Shown here: positions 31,872 through 41,992 of the stretch, piece after piece
Layout of the letters: every line of letters starts with the position of its first letter
Numbering within the stretch: the first letter of the stretch is position 1
Assembly: GCA_010645155.1 (NCBI GenBank)
Contig: CM021312.1
Span: 13,158,927 to 13,222,926 of the forward strand
DNA from: Tigriopus japonicus
Taxonomy: Eukaryota; Arthropoda; Copepoda; Harpacticoida; Harpacticidae
Length of the DNA: 64,000 nucleotides
Direction of reading: 5' to 3'
The notes under the pieces: model-generated
Seen by the model: the letters and a program-made list of their open reading frames with translations, nothing else
Databases searched by the model: none
What the model was told of the DNA's origin: nothing
Position numbers and translations under genes: made by a program

Positions 31872-32750
31872 CCCTTTAATGGGCTTAAGGTCTTCCGATG
31901 GACCAAGTCTATCAGTTCTTGGACCTTCCTGTCTAACCTTTAAAAATCCTGCTTAATAACAAAGTTTTGCCCTACAGAAAGGGTTTGTTGGGGAAGGGAG
32001 GGGCGGCTACATTGGAGTAGGACCTTGGTTGCCCATGGGAGAAAGTGGAAGAAGGGGCAGGATTATGGATATTTGGGAGAATGGTGGAAATAGAAATAGG
32101 TTTTGGGGTGAGGGAAGGAAAATGGGACAAGGAATTGGGAGGAGGAGGGCGAGAACGGGGAGGGGGGTGCTAAAAGGATGAAATGTTTGGGGGATTGGTT
32201 GGGGATTGGCGGCTAACCTATAACCATGTCCAGGGACCAAGATTTTGCTGGTCTCTGTTTCCTCTGAGTACCTCGGACGTGGACAAGTTTACACTCCACA
32301 TTGAAACATGTCCCACTGTTCATTGATCTACGACACACATGCAGATGAAAAAAGGTGCACTCGACCTTTGAGCACCCTTTCTTGTTGTATCTGAAGAGCC
32401 CAAACTTCAACAATTTTTGACACTACTTTGGGTGTTCAAAAGAGCTACAACCTTTCCTATCCGGACTACAAGGCTGCCTTTTGTGAACAAGACAGACTTC
32501 CTTACACGCTAGAGCTTCCTGGACAATTTTTGGTTGAGCTACTTCAACCAACTCAACCTCAATCTCCTCCGTATTAGTGGAGTTGTCTACAGTTGAGTCC
32601 ACCTTTGAATCAACGAGCTTTCTGGTTTGACTAACCCAAGCAACCAGAGCTTCAACAATGAAGGCCTTCTTTACAACAGAGGGGTCCTTCCCTTCTAAGG
32701 CTAATGCAGACATTTCTTAGCCTCATCGCTAACCCGATTCAAGATGGCGT
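31872..32750 (-). pseudogene. LINE-A ORF1 portion, upstream of the gypsy-1 insertion
   Basis: Removing gypsy-1 and one CCCTT joins this stretch to the LINE-A endonuclease (codons KPIKGLYLNVHCLISKK across the junction). The frames 32423-32713 and 32213-32413 encode a charged segment and a Cys/His cluster (GCSKVECTFFHLHVC, SGTCFNVECKLVHV) like CCCH-type fingers of LINE ORF1 proteins. These bind element RNA. 32007-32240 is a Pro/Leu-rich frame. Frames are broken by a stop (after EHPK) and a shift. The 5' end of the LINE lies near 32750-32800 and is not sharply defined. Confidence 0.7.
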
Positions 32751-33011
32751 CCATTATTGAAATGGCGGAATAAACTATAATAGTAGAGATCAATAAGAGG
32801 AATGAAAGTAAAAATAAATGATTTGTCAAAGCAAAGGAAATTCAAACTGGGAAAATCAATAGGGGAAAAATGTTACAGGAAAAAGTTCGTGGGAGAAAGT
32901 AAAAAGGGGAGGATGAAAACTAAACAAAACCAGAAAAAAAGAAAAAAGAGCCCGTTCCAACTAATTATGCCCAACCAAAGGCAAAAGCAACACAACTAGG
33001 GCAAGATAGTA

Positions 33012-33305
33012 GTGATGTGTTTCGAACCGGGAGTGCTGCCATTTTTTACTCGGAAGTTTATCATTGTTGATTAGGGCAGGTTGTATTGAACGTTTTTAAA
33101 AAGACCTAAACAGGGACCAATTTGGCAACACTCGAACTAGTTCGATTTCGAGTTCCATCAGTAGTTATACTTTTGGATTTCGAGTTGCCAGTGCTGCCAT
33201 ATTTTATGGCGTCTCTAGTTGAGAAGATTAGTTGGGGGTCAACTTTTTGACCTTAAAATCCAAAGTGGCAAAACTCGACCAAAAATCCAACTCGAAACAC
33301 ATCAG
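33012..33305. mobile_element. MITE with GTGATGTGTTTCGA ends, copy 2 (294 bp)
   Basis: Uninterrupted copy of the family at 2300-3242 and 45110-45669, flanked by TA at 33010-33011 and 33306-33307. Confidence 0.8.
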
Positions 33306-33307
33306 TA

Positions 33308-33774
33308 CAAGATAGATCAAACCGACTCGTTATGTAAACAAAAGCAAAGAAAAACAAAAACAACAGCTGACACCAGAAACTCAAACGTTGGATCTACAGA
33401 AAAAAACGGCGTCCTTCGCCAACGTTGGGACACCAACTACAAAAGGAAATTTCTAGAAGGGAAGCTCAAAAAGGAAGCTAAAGCCCTAATTTTGAGTTCT
33501 AGTACAAAGTATCTTGACTAATGCAACTAACAAGAGACACCTACAAGTGTGAAAAACCTGAAAAAGAACTTAAGAGCTAAGAAGAACCTGAAAGAGAATA
33601 CACAAGCAACAATACTGATAGAGAAAGAAGGAAAGAGTTACATGCTACCGTAAAAATGTTAAAACTAATCTAACAATATGGGAAAGAAGAAAAGTCTAAA
33701 TAATGTAAAAAAATGGCTTACTTTGGATCCACACGACCACCACACAAACACAACCGCTCACGACAACAGAAAGG
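33308..33774. other. no recognisable feature
   Basis: A/G-rich sequence before gypsy-2. Open frames here look like composition artefacts. Confidence 0.4.
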
Positions 33775-33897
33775 TGTGATGTATTTATAATTCTCTATCT
33801 GATCTCTATCCTTTCTATCTATGCCATGCCTTTGTAAAACGAGTTTTATCCCAGTTTAATAAAGCAGTCTTGTTTCGTTTGCCATGCGTACTGAACA
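33775..33897 (+). repeat. gypsy-2 5' LTR (123 bp)
   Basis: Intact LTR containing a TTTATCCCAGTTTAATAAAG stretch with an AATAAA signal. The 3' copy differs by very few bases apart from the MITE. Confidence 0.85.
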
Positions 33898-34480
33898 TGG
33901 CGCAGTTGGCTCCTTACGGAAAATGCCACTGCTAGTAAAAAAAAGTGTTTTTCGTGAGTGAACCTTTTACTGGTGTTGCCCGTAATAATTTGAGACCCAT
34001 ACTGTGGATTATTTGTTAATTGACCAAACCGGGATCAGTTTTACTTCTCCTATGGTCCGCATTGACCGCACCTGCAATTGACGTTTTTATAGACGTATCG
34101 ACTCTTGGAACATGGAATATTCCATCGCTTGAGTTTAAGCCGATTTACCCGATCATCGTTAAGTATTTTGAGGTTGGTCATCATTGGCATTGTATTGGAA
34201 TCATACTTCATCATTGTTGGATATTTTGAACTGGGATATTGTTGATCATCATTGGTATATTTGTATCCGTTCTGGAACGTTTTGCAAGAAATCGCCCTAT
34301 CGTGGAACTGGTGAGATCGCTTAAATTGAGTCATCCATTGAGGACTTTATCATCAAGAGATATATGTTTATAGTTATTCAGTTAAATTCACTGATACTTT
34401 CTTGTCAATGTGTTATTAATTTTAGCATTATTGTAAGGGGAATTGCCGGAACACGCATGAAACATTCAAATTGAATTATA

Positions 34481-35548
34481 ATGGCGACCGAAACAAAACA
34501 ACTATCGAGTGCACGTAGGAGCCGAGGGCAACATCGTTACATTGCCGAACAATTGGTAGATGACCTCAAAAGAAAAGTGGATTTGTTATTAGGAAGTGCA
34601 GGTGGTTTTATTTTGTCACAGGTTATTGGTCTCGAGGCGAGGAAAGCTTCTGCCCAAAATGCTGTTGATAAATTTGGATTAGCAGTATCGGAGTGTTTTG
34701 AACTAGAAGATACTGATGAAACTGATCTGTATGAGGATGTACATTTTAAATTACATTGTTCTCTCCTCACTACTATGTCAGACATTTGTTAAAACCTTTC
34801 GACTATCGTGCTCAAGCAGATCTTAGTGGATCGTTCGTATCGTCTCAAACCTCGGCACATGGAAAGGATCGGAGACCAACTCGCATCAACACCGCTCTTA
34901 AACCCGAGGAGCTCCAAGCAGATGGAACATTGGCTGATTTCAAAGTTTGGAGGACAGGATTTGATGACTTTTATGCATCAAATTGGATGGATAAATTTCC
35001 TCACCGGGAGCAACGTGCCTATCTTCGAGGTTGTATTGATATGAAGGTGATCCAAATTATGGAACAACTGTTGGATGTCGACGATTCAATGGATGTGGTG
35101 TCTGTCTTGAACGTTCTTCAAAAGCATTACGAAGATACTGTACGTTGTCAGTTATGACTCGACGAGTTGCTTTTCATCGTTGTGTGCAAAAGCCAGGGGA
35201 ACTTTTCTCCAATTTTTTCGTACGATTGAAGCTTCTCGGTAGCAATGCAGAATTAGACGGAATGTCATTTGAAGATCAATTAGCCACTCACATTGTTGTT
35301 GCTATCAATGATAAAGAATTACAGAAGGATTGAAAATAGATAATCCCGATCTTTCGAATATCAAGATAAAATGTCTCGCTTGGGAAACTGCGGATGCAAA
35401 TCAGCAAGTACTTCGTGGGGAAACTGCGGATGCAAATCAGCAAGTACTTCGTGGGGAAACTGCGGATGCAAATCAGCAAGTACTTCGTGGGGAAACTGCG
35501 GATGCAAATCAGCAAGTACTTCGTGGGGAAACTGCGGATGCAAATCAG
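34481..35548 (+). pseudogene. gypsy-2 gag, frameshifted, with 12-residue repeats
   Basis: ATG at 34481. The frame runs to 34792, shifts to 34756-35157, shifts again to 35145-35333 and continues from about 35330. Conserved Gag-like helices are seen (LIDFKVWRTGFDDFY-like ADFKVWRTGFDDFYASNW, FHRCVQKPGELFSNFFVRLK, DQLATHIVVAINDKEL). The end holds a 12-residue unit ETADANQQVLRG encoded by a 36-bp tandem repeat, cut by the hAT-like insertion at 35549. The coding continues after it at 36397. At least two frameshifts and a stop make it non-functional. Confidence 0.75.
35381..35548 (+). repeat. 36-bp in-frame tandem repeat (about 4.5 copies)
   Basis: GAAACTGCGGATGCAAATCA repeats every 36 bp starting near 35383, keeping the gag frame. 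The part after the hAT insertion (36389-36412) carries the end of the last unit. Confidence 0.85.
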
Positions 35549-36388
35549 TAGAGCCAGGATTTTTAGGTGAAGAAAAAAGCCAAAAAAAGTGGTAAACAGG
35601 TGAAGAAAATGACCAAAAAAAGTAAAAAAAAGGTTCTTATTGTGCGCCTTTTACAATAGAAGCACTTACATTGGTGAACGTATTGGAATGTTGAAGTATA
35701 CCGATGTCACCCTGAGAATCCCGATTCACCTGACACGCTTTTTATCCTTATTTGAGACTGTTTGAATTTCTATCGGAATATATAATGTGAAGTATTATTG
35801 CCGTTGATTACCTCAGTAGCCTCACACTGCATGGCGCAGTCGGCTACCATACCACGCCCACACCACATTCTTACCAAGTTGTGCCATTTGAACCATCATT
35901 TTCAACATGGACAAGTTTACGAGCTTGTCATTTGAGGCGCCAAATTTGATTGACTCACAAAACCTCCAATGCGCTGTTTTTTTGCGCAGTGCCCAGAAGC
36001 CAATTCTTTAAAAAATGAAGAAGTTAGATAAATGCACAACCAACCTTTTTCTTTGGAAGGCCAATGGAAAAAAATAATCGTAAATTTTACTCCTTTCTAC
36101 ATTTTTCAAAGAACTGCCTCTAGCCTCTTGAAATTAAATGTGAATTTAAATCAATGCCCTTCCTTAGTGATAGTATAAATATGACCATTTTTCACTAAGT
36201 TAGAAATCACTTTCTTTAAACCAGGTGGTAAATGTTGTAAATCTCGGCATTTATTAACCTTTTGTCCCAAAAAGTGTCAAAAAAAATTATTTTTTTGCTA
36301 AAAAGTGCAAATATTTTTTTTTCCATCAAAAGCAGTAAAAAAGGTGAAAAATTATTTTCTAATTTTTCACCTAAAAATCTTGGCTCTA
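35549..36388. mobile_element. hAT-like element, TAGAGCCARGATTTTTAGGT ends (840 bp, 8-bp TSD)
   Basis: Starts TAGAGCCAGGATTTTTAGG, ends with the near-complement, and is flanked by the perfect 8-bp duplication CAAATCAG at 35541-35548 and 36389-36396. No transposase. At about 35832 it contains TGGCGCAGTCGGCTACC preceded by an LTR-like end (CACACTGCA), followed by an ATG frame at about 35908 (MDKFTSLSFEAPNLIDSQ), so it appears to carry the 5' end of some gypsy-like element. Confidence 0.8.
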
Positions 36389-36396
36389 CAAATCAG

Positions 36397-38385
36397 CAAG
36401 TACTTCGTGGGGATTCCAACACATCGAAGTTGAATAAAACGGTTCTTTCGAATAAAAAGGAAGGTCGACCTTTGGATTCCAGAGGTCGGAGCCGGGATCG
36501 ATCAAAAGGCAGAAGTGTGAAGTCATCAATCCAGACTTCAAGATGTTCAAGATGTGGTTGGAAAAAACATCCTTATGGGAATTGTCCAGCGAATGATAAA
36601 ACGTGTCACTGATGTGGGAAGTTGGGACATTTTAGGCCAATGTGTACCAGCAAGAAAATTAACAAGGATATTAAATCTGATGACCGATTTGTGGCCAGAA
36701 CTAATACAGTTCGTGTCTGTGTGACTCAAAATCACATTGGAAGGTCAACTCCTTTGGCTGATGTGACTTTCCATTTGGAGTCTGGAGTTAAGGTTCAGAT
36801 GACGGTTTTACCGGATACTGGAGCGACAGATTCTATCGTGTCGGCCCTTTTGATGAAGCAGAAAGGTGTAGAAGTGGATACCACCCGTAAGTGTCAGATT
36901 ATTGCTGCAAATGGTAATCGGATGCGATGTTTTGGAGTTGTAGAACTCAGAGCTGAATGGGCTGGAAGTAAAGCAAATGTCACTGCTTACGTATCCCCAG
37001 ACACACGGGAATTTATTTTGTCTTGGCACGACATGATAGCTCTTGGTATGATACCGGAGTGTTTCCCATTGCCAAAATCAACTTTCTCACAGGCTTGCAA
37101 AGTATTAAAAACCGTAAATTTTGCGGCAGAGTGTGGAGAGGATCCCAACACAAAATCGATTGAGCGGTGGAAGAATCAAATCATTTCTGATTTTGCGGAT
37201 GTTTTCAATTCGACCTCTTCCTTCAAGCCCATGAGTGGTGCACCTATGCACATCCATTTGAAGGACATGGGAGATGAAAGACCCACTCACGTCACTACGG
37301 CACGACCTATTTCCTACGCGTATCAAGATGATGCCAAAAAAGAGCTAGATTATATGGACAAAATGGATGTCACAGAAGACGCGGATGAGCCGTCTGAATG
37401 GGTTTCGCCATTCTTGGTTGTGCCAAAAGCAAATGGGCAAGGAGTTAGGATTGTCATAGATTACAGAGGGTTAAACCGGTTTGTCCGTCGCCCTGAACAT
37501 CCTTTCCCGAGCCCTGCTGAAATTAAAGCATCCATTCCTCCAAAGGCAAAATGGTTCGCCAAATTAGACGCGACAAAAGTCTACTGGCAAATCCCATTAG
37601 ACGACGAGAGCAAAAAGTTGACTACGTTTATGACCCCGTGGGGCAGGAAACGGTTTAAAAGAGCTCCAATGGGCCTTGCATCGTCTGGCGATGAATATTG
37701 CCTACGTGGTGATCGCGCCTTGGAAGGGATTCCGAACTGAAAAAAAGTTGTGGACGATATTCTCTGCTATGGAGAATCGTTTGAAGAATTGGCCGAAATC
37801 CTAAACAAAGTCATGCAAAGATGCCGTGACCATCAGATCACTCTTGCTCCACAAAAGTTTGAAGTTGGATCTGAAGTGGAGTTTGTTGGGGATCTGATTG
37901 GCAGAGATGGCGTGCGCGCTGATCCTTCCAAAGTTGACGCCATATCAAAATTTCCCACTCCATCGAACATTTCAGAGTTGAGAAGTTTTTACGGAATGGT
38001 GAACCAATTGGCCTCATTTTCACCTCAAATCGCAATGGTGTCTGCACCACTTCGTGGATTGCTTTCGACGAAAAACCAATTTCAATGGCTCCATGAGCAT
38101 GAAGAGGCGTTTGAGAAGACAAAGCGAGAACTATCTTCACCTCCAGTACTTGCGCATTATGATCCAAAGCTTGCCATAAAGTTATTAACAGATGCGTTAA
38201 AGCTTTATGGATTAGGCTATGCTTTGACCCAAGAACATCCAGAGGGGTGGAGAATTGTTCAGAGTGGATCGCGCTATTTATCAGATGCGGAAACCAGATA
38301 TGCTACATGTGAAATCGAACTTCTGGCTGTTCAGTGGGTAATTCATAAATGCCGATTGTTCTTGTTAGGTCGTGATCATTTCTGC
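36397..38385 (+). pseudogene. gypsy-2 nucleocapsid, protease, RT and RNase H (truncated)
   Basis: A zinc knuckle near 36545-36645 (CSRCGWKKHPYGNCP, then CGKLGHFRPMC) is interrupted by a TGA. The protease has MTVLPDTGATDSIV (about 36798). The RT follows: WVSPFLVVPKANGQGVRIVI, YRGLNRFVRRPEHPFPSP, WFAKLDATKVYWQIPLD and a catalytic VDDILCYG after a TGA near 37738. The thumb and RNase H start continue (VEFVGDLIGRDGV, IKLLTDALKLYGLGYALTQE, YLSDAETRYATCEIELLAVQ). The frame ends abruptly at 38385 where LINE-B sequence begins. Stops and truncation make it inactive. Confidence 0.85.
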
Positions 38386-38901
38386 AGACGACCTGGTTCT
38401 CTTGGCTGATTCAGCCGTGGAATTGCAAAATGCCATCAATGCTCTCCACGGTTATTGCCAAGAGAACGGCCTTCAAGTCAACACCATCAAGACAAAGGCC
38501 ATGGTTTTCCATAAAGGTCGTCTGCCTCCCACCTCCTTCCACATCAATAATAGTCCGATTGAAATCGTCAAGTTTTTTAACTATGTCGGTTTCACCTTCA
38601 CCACCCAACTCTCCTTCACCAAACACCTCAACATCGCAATAACCAAGGCCAGGGCCAGGATCGGATACATATGCAATAAACTTCCTATCAAGAATCTTCC
38701 TCTGCCAATAGTTCTTCAACTCTTCCAGACTTACATCACCCCCATCTTCCTCTACGGCCTGCACCTCTGGCTTCCCAACTCCGCCCAATCCGCCCTCAAA
38801 TCCGCCGATGCCACCTTCACCAAATTCCTCAAAAGATACCTCTGCGTGCCCCAATATGCCAATAATGCATGGACCCATTTCCTATGCGAAACCGAGCCCC
38901 T
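38386..38901 (+). pseudogene. LINE-B fragment (RT palm to thumb region)
   Basis: Nearly identical to 28816-29330 of LINE-B, starting at the ADDLVLLADS codons and ending within CETEPL. It lacks both the 5' part and the 3' UTR with tail, so it is not a normal 5'-truncated insertion. Its right end meets the gypsy-3 LTR directly. Confidence 0.9.
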
Positions 38902-39002
38902 TGAAGACTCTCGTAAATAAGGGCGTGTATCTCAGGCAAGAAGGAGAACAAGAATGTTTATTTCAGCTCCAGTGTGACCTCCTTACGAGCATCGCTACAC
39001 CA
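38902..39002 (-). repeat. gypsy-3 3' LTR (101 bp)
   Basis: Lies directly after the purine-rich tract (complement of CTCCCCCTCCCGCTCC at 39003-39018). TG...CA ends; contains AATAAA on the minus strand. Confidence 0.6.
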
Positions 39003-39063
39003 CTCCCCCTCCCGCTCCGGAAACATAAATACATACGAACAAAAATATTGGGGAACTGGAAAA

Positions 39064-40040
39064 CTACAGCATGAATCGCACGGGTGGGCGAACAGATCGA
39101 CCACTGGAAGTAACATGGGTGTGTAAACGAGGTGGCCCAATGTCTAAATCACGAATGACAGCGATTTTTAATCGATCTATCGACACTGCTTTCTCAACGC
39201 CATCAACATCGATGTGAAAAAACTTGGCCAATCGTTTTAATACCCGATAGGGCCCCTTGTACGGTCGCGATAGGCCCACCTGTGCCTCGTTACGTACAAA
39301 CACAAACTTGGCCTTGTCCAATTGTTTGTCGTGATGGGTAGGTTGTTGTCCGTGCGGTTGAGGTTCAGCGTATCCCAATTGAGTCATAGAGAACATGAGC
39401 TCACGAATTTCTTCCCTTATTCTTTCCGGACTCGGAACAGATGCTTGAAACATGAGACCGGGAAGCCTTGGAGTACATCCAAACGTCATTTGGGCAGGCG
39501 AAAATCCGGAGGTTTCTTTAACGCAATTTCTCATGTTCATCAACACCACTGGTAGCACACGGGCCCAAGAATGATCGTCAGGAATCATAGCACGAATGGA
39601 TGCTTTCATGGTTCGATGGATCCTCTCCAACATCCCATTGCATTGAGGATGATATGCAGTAGTTTTCTTCGACTTTATACCCATGTAATTCATGAGGTCA
39701 GCCCAAAGAGCCGATTCAAATTGTGAGCCGCGGTCAGAAATAATCGTGTCTGGGAGACCAAAAATTGAAATCCACTCCATGAGTGCACGAGAACACGAAC
39801 TTGTGGTCGCGTCACACAATGGATAAGCAGCAGGGAATCTGGTGAATCTGTCTATGATGGTGAAAATATAACGATGTCCATCCGACACAGGTAGGGGTCC
39901 AACTAAGTCGACATGGATAATGGAAAATCTCGAACTCGGAGCCGCAAACGAAGACAGAGGGGCTTTTTCATGTCGAATAACTTTTGACGATTGACAACTC
40001 AAACAAGACTGAACAAATTGCCGAACGTCTCGAGATAATC
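39064..40040 (-). pseudogene. gypsy-3 integrase (D,D35E core intact, N-terminus missing)
   Basis: Only the end of the zinc module remains (RDVRQFVQSCLSCQSSKVIR). The core is complete: D in IIHVDLVGPLP, D in IISDRGSQFES and E in NGMLERIHR, with 35 residues between the last two. Then come VFVRNEAQVGLSRPYKGPYR and RPPVRFML before the TAG. The frame is open for about 312 codons, but the upstream junction skips RT and RNase H, so no complete pol exists. Confidence 0.85.
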
Positions 40041-40785
40041 CAGGCCAAACGAATCAATGGCTTGCTCATATAATTGATTTAAAATGGCACACAATTGGGT
40101 TGCAGATTCTTTTTGAACTATTTCTCTTGCGGCCACATCAATGAGGAAGTTGAATCTACGAAGAAAATCCCGGCCAATGTAAGAGTTGTTCACGTCTGCA
40201 ATCACAAAAAACCAAGAGTATCGTTTGCCGCCAAACGTAACCACATGCTTGCGACGACCAAATGTCTTGATAAGAGAGCCATTAGCGGCAATTAGGTTAG
40301 TATCAGGATCAACTCTGTCTCCTGATTTGAATGGAAGGACGGAGATAGCAGCACCTGAGTCGATAACAAACCCTTGGCCTGTCACTTCGTCCGTTATAAT
40401 GACAGGTGCATGGTCCTGACAATCTGACATCCTAGCAAGAATAGTTGGCGGAGTATCATGGCGTAGAAGGCGGTAATCATGGCAGGAGTGGTGTATAGTG
40501 CGGCCATTGGAGCCATCAGTTTCGGCCACTACTGATGGCTGAAGTTTGACGAGGTGTGAGGCGAATACTTGCCAGAAGGTTGGCCACGTTTATTCGAATT
40601 AGACATGGTTGGAGGGCGTAGAGCGACTCGTCCTTCCCAAGAGCACGGTAACTGACATCGCCATGCTGTTGCACCCCATTTGCGATGGAACCAGCATTCC
40701 TGAGGGCGACGATTTGGTCCCTCTTTGTGATTGACCTTCATGGCTTCAATCATGATGTTACAAGTTTCTTCCAACCTGTTTGCCA
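40030..40785 (-). pseudogene. gypsy-3 Gag zinc finger and protease
   Basis: The 40529-40786 frame holds the arthropod gypsy Gag finger CWFHRKWGATAWRCQLPC (C, H, C, C spacing). The next frame, to about 40030, holds the aspartic protease: GFVIDSGAAISVLP with D-S-G, then LIAANGSLIKTFG and NSYIGRDFLRRFN. A frameshift near 40529 separates the two. The protease end (FGLDYL) is joined to the integrase zinc module. Confidence 0.8.
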
Positions 40786-41969
40786 CCGAGGTGAGAGAAG
40801 GGTTATTGCCTGTTCACCCAGAGTCACTAAAAAGGCTTGATAACTTACGATTGCAAGAGGCGGAATCGCGGAGGGCCGAGAAAGCGGAAATAAAAAGATA
40901 TATTATGACTAGGGACAGGAACTTTAGACGAATAAACGTATTCGTCTTTTTTCGTCTTTATTCGTCTTTTTTAACCTTATTCGTCGCGACAAAATTATTC
41001 GTCTAATTTGGATTTTATTCGTCTTTTTTCGTCTAATCCGGCAATTTTACTCAAGTTTTTTCGTCTGATTAGTCAAAAATGGAAAATTTTCTTGGATTTT
41101 AAGTTTTTTCTCAAATTTTAAATCAAATTCTTAATAAATAAAATAAAATTCAAATTTTTAATTCAAAAAAATTCAACGCCAAAACTTGGGCCAAAGTAAT
41201 AGTTTGATTGTCAGTTGCGTTTTTGCTTGAACAAAATATGATCCACACTTAAATTTTAACTTGTAAGGTTTCCTGACAGACACTGAAAGAAAAGGCCACT
41301 ATTGGATTGAAAAAAGCTATCCGACAATGCAAACAATTAATGTGTCAGCAAATTTGCTATTAAATGCAACTGAAAACGTTGAAAAAAGGGCGGTTTTGAA
41401 CTCTTTTTGAACTGTTTTTTGCATTGACCATTTCTTGCTCTTTTGGCACTTTTCTGTTCTTTACTTTTGTAGATTTGCCGTTTTACCGTGAAAGAGTTTT
41501 TTTCGTCTTTTTTCTTCTAATGAAGCCTTTTATTTGTCTTTTTTCGTTTCATCGGGCAATTTTATTCGTCTTTTTTTGTCTAATCGCGCAATTTTATTCG
41601 TCTTTTTTCGTCTAATCGCGCAATTTTATTCGTCTTTTTTCGTCTAAACTTCCTGTCTCTAATTATGACTCCTCCTCCAGGTCGTTACCTTCTTTTGAAA
41701 TTGGAACACACGTCAGGATTCAAGATCCAAAGTTTAAAACATGGAGTAAAATTGGAATCATCAAATCAATCAGGAAAAATAAAAGATCATATGTTATTGA
41801 ATGTAACGGCAAAGAATATTTGAGAAACCGACGTTTTCTAAAACTGCTCCACGATTCAAAGGAATTCAATGATGTTAAAAAAGAAATGAAAGCGAACGGT
41901 CAAAACCCCCGTCGAAGTAAGCGTGTACGGCATTCCCCAGATTGGTATAAACCTAATGTAATTTGCTGA
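40786..41969 (+). pseudogene. gypsy-2 integrase C-terminus, split by a hAT-like element
   Basis: Coding resumes at about 40790 (LLPVHPESLKRLDNLRLQEA, RRAEKAEIKRY), is cut at 40910-41661, and continues at 41662-41969 with FEIGTHVRIQDPKFKTWSKI, IIKSIRKNKRSYVIECNGKE and a basic tail ending TGA. The same modules occur in gypsy-1 (KVGDKVLYQSP, GIITEEL, RSYVV). The integrase core is absent. Confidence 0.75.
40910..41661. mobile_element. hAT-like element, TAGRGACAGGAASTTTAGAC ends (752 bp, 8-bp TSD)
   Basis: TAGGGACAGGAACTTTAGAC on the left and the near-complement on the right, flanked by the perfect 8-bp duplication ATTATGAC at 40902-40909 and 41662-41669. Both arms consist of degenerate repeats of a 31-bp unit with TTTATTCGTCTTTTTTCGTC, inverted between arms. 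No coding capacity. Confidence 0.85.
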
Positions 41970-41992
41970 TGCTTCAAACCCAAGAGGGGAAT

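Larger units (their letters stand above)
38902..40785 (-). mobile_element. gypsy-3: internally deleted Ty3/gypsy element
   Basis: Read on the minus strand: Gag zinc finger, protease, then straight to integrase, a purine tract (GGAGCGGGAGGGGGAG) and a 101-bp 3' LTR (38902-39002, TGAAGACTC...CTACACCA on the plus strand). RT and RNase H are missing, and no 5' LTR was found near 40786, where gypsy-2 integrase sequence resumes. Confidence 0.8.

Noticed and set aside
32802..32999. Lys-rich 65-codon frame
   Set aside because: Composition artefact of an A/G-rich stretch at the edge of LINE-A; no homology recognised.
35381..35548. CRISPR-like repeat array
   Set aside because: 36-bp units abut each other and encode an in-frame Gag peptide repeat.
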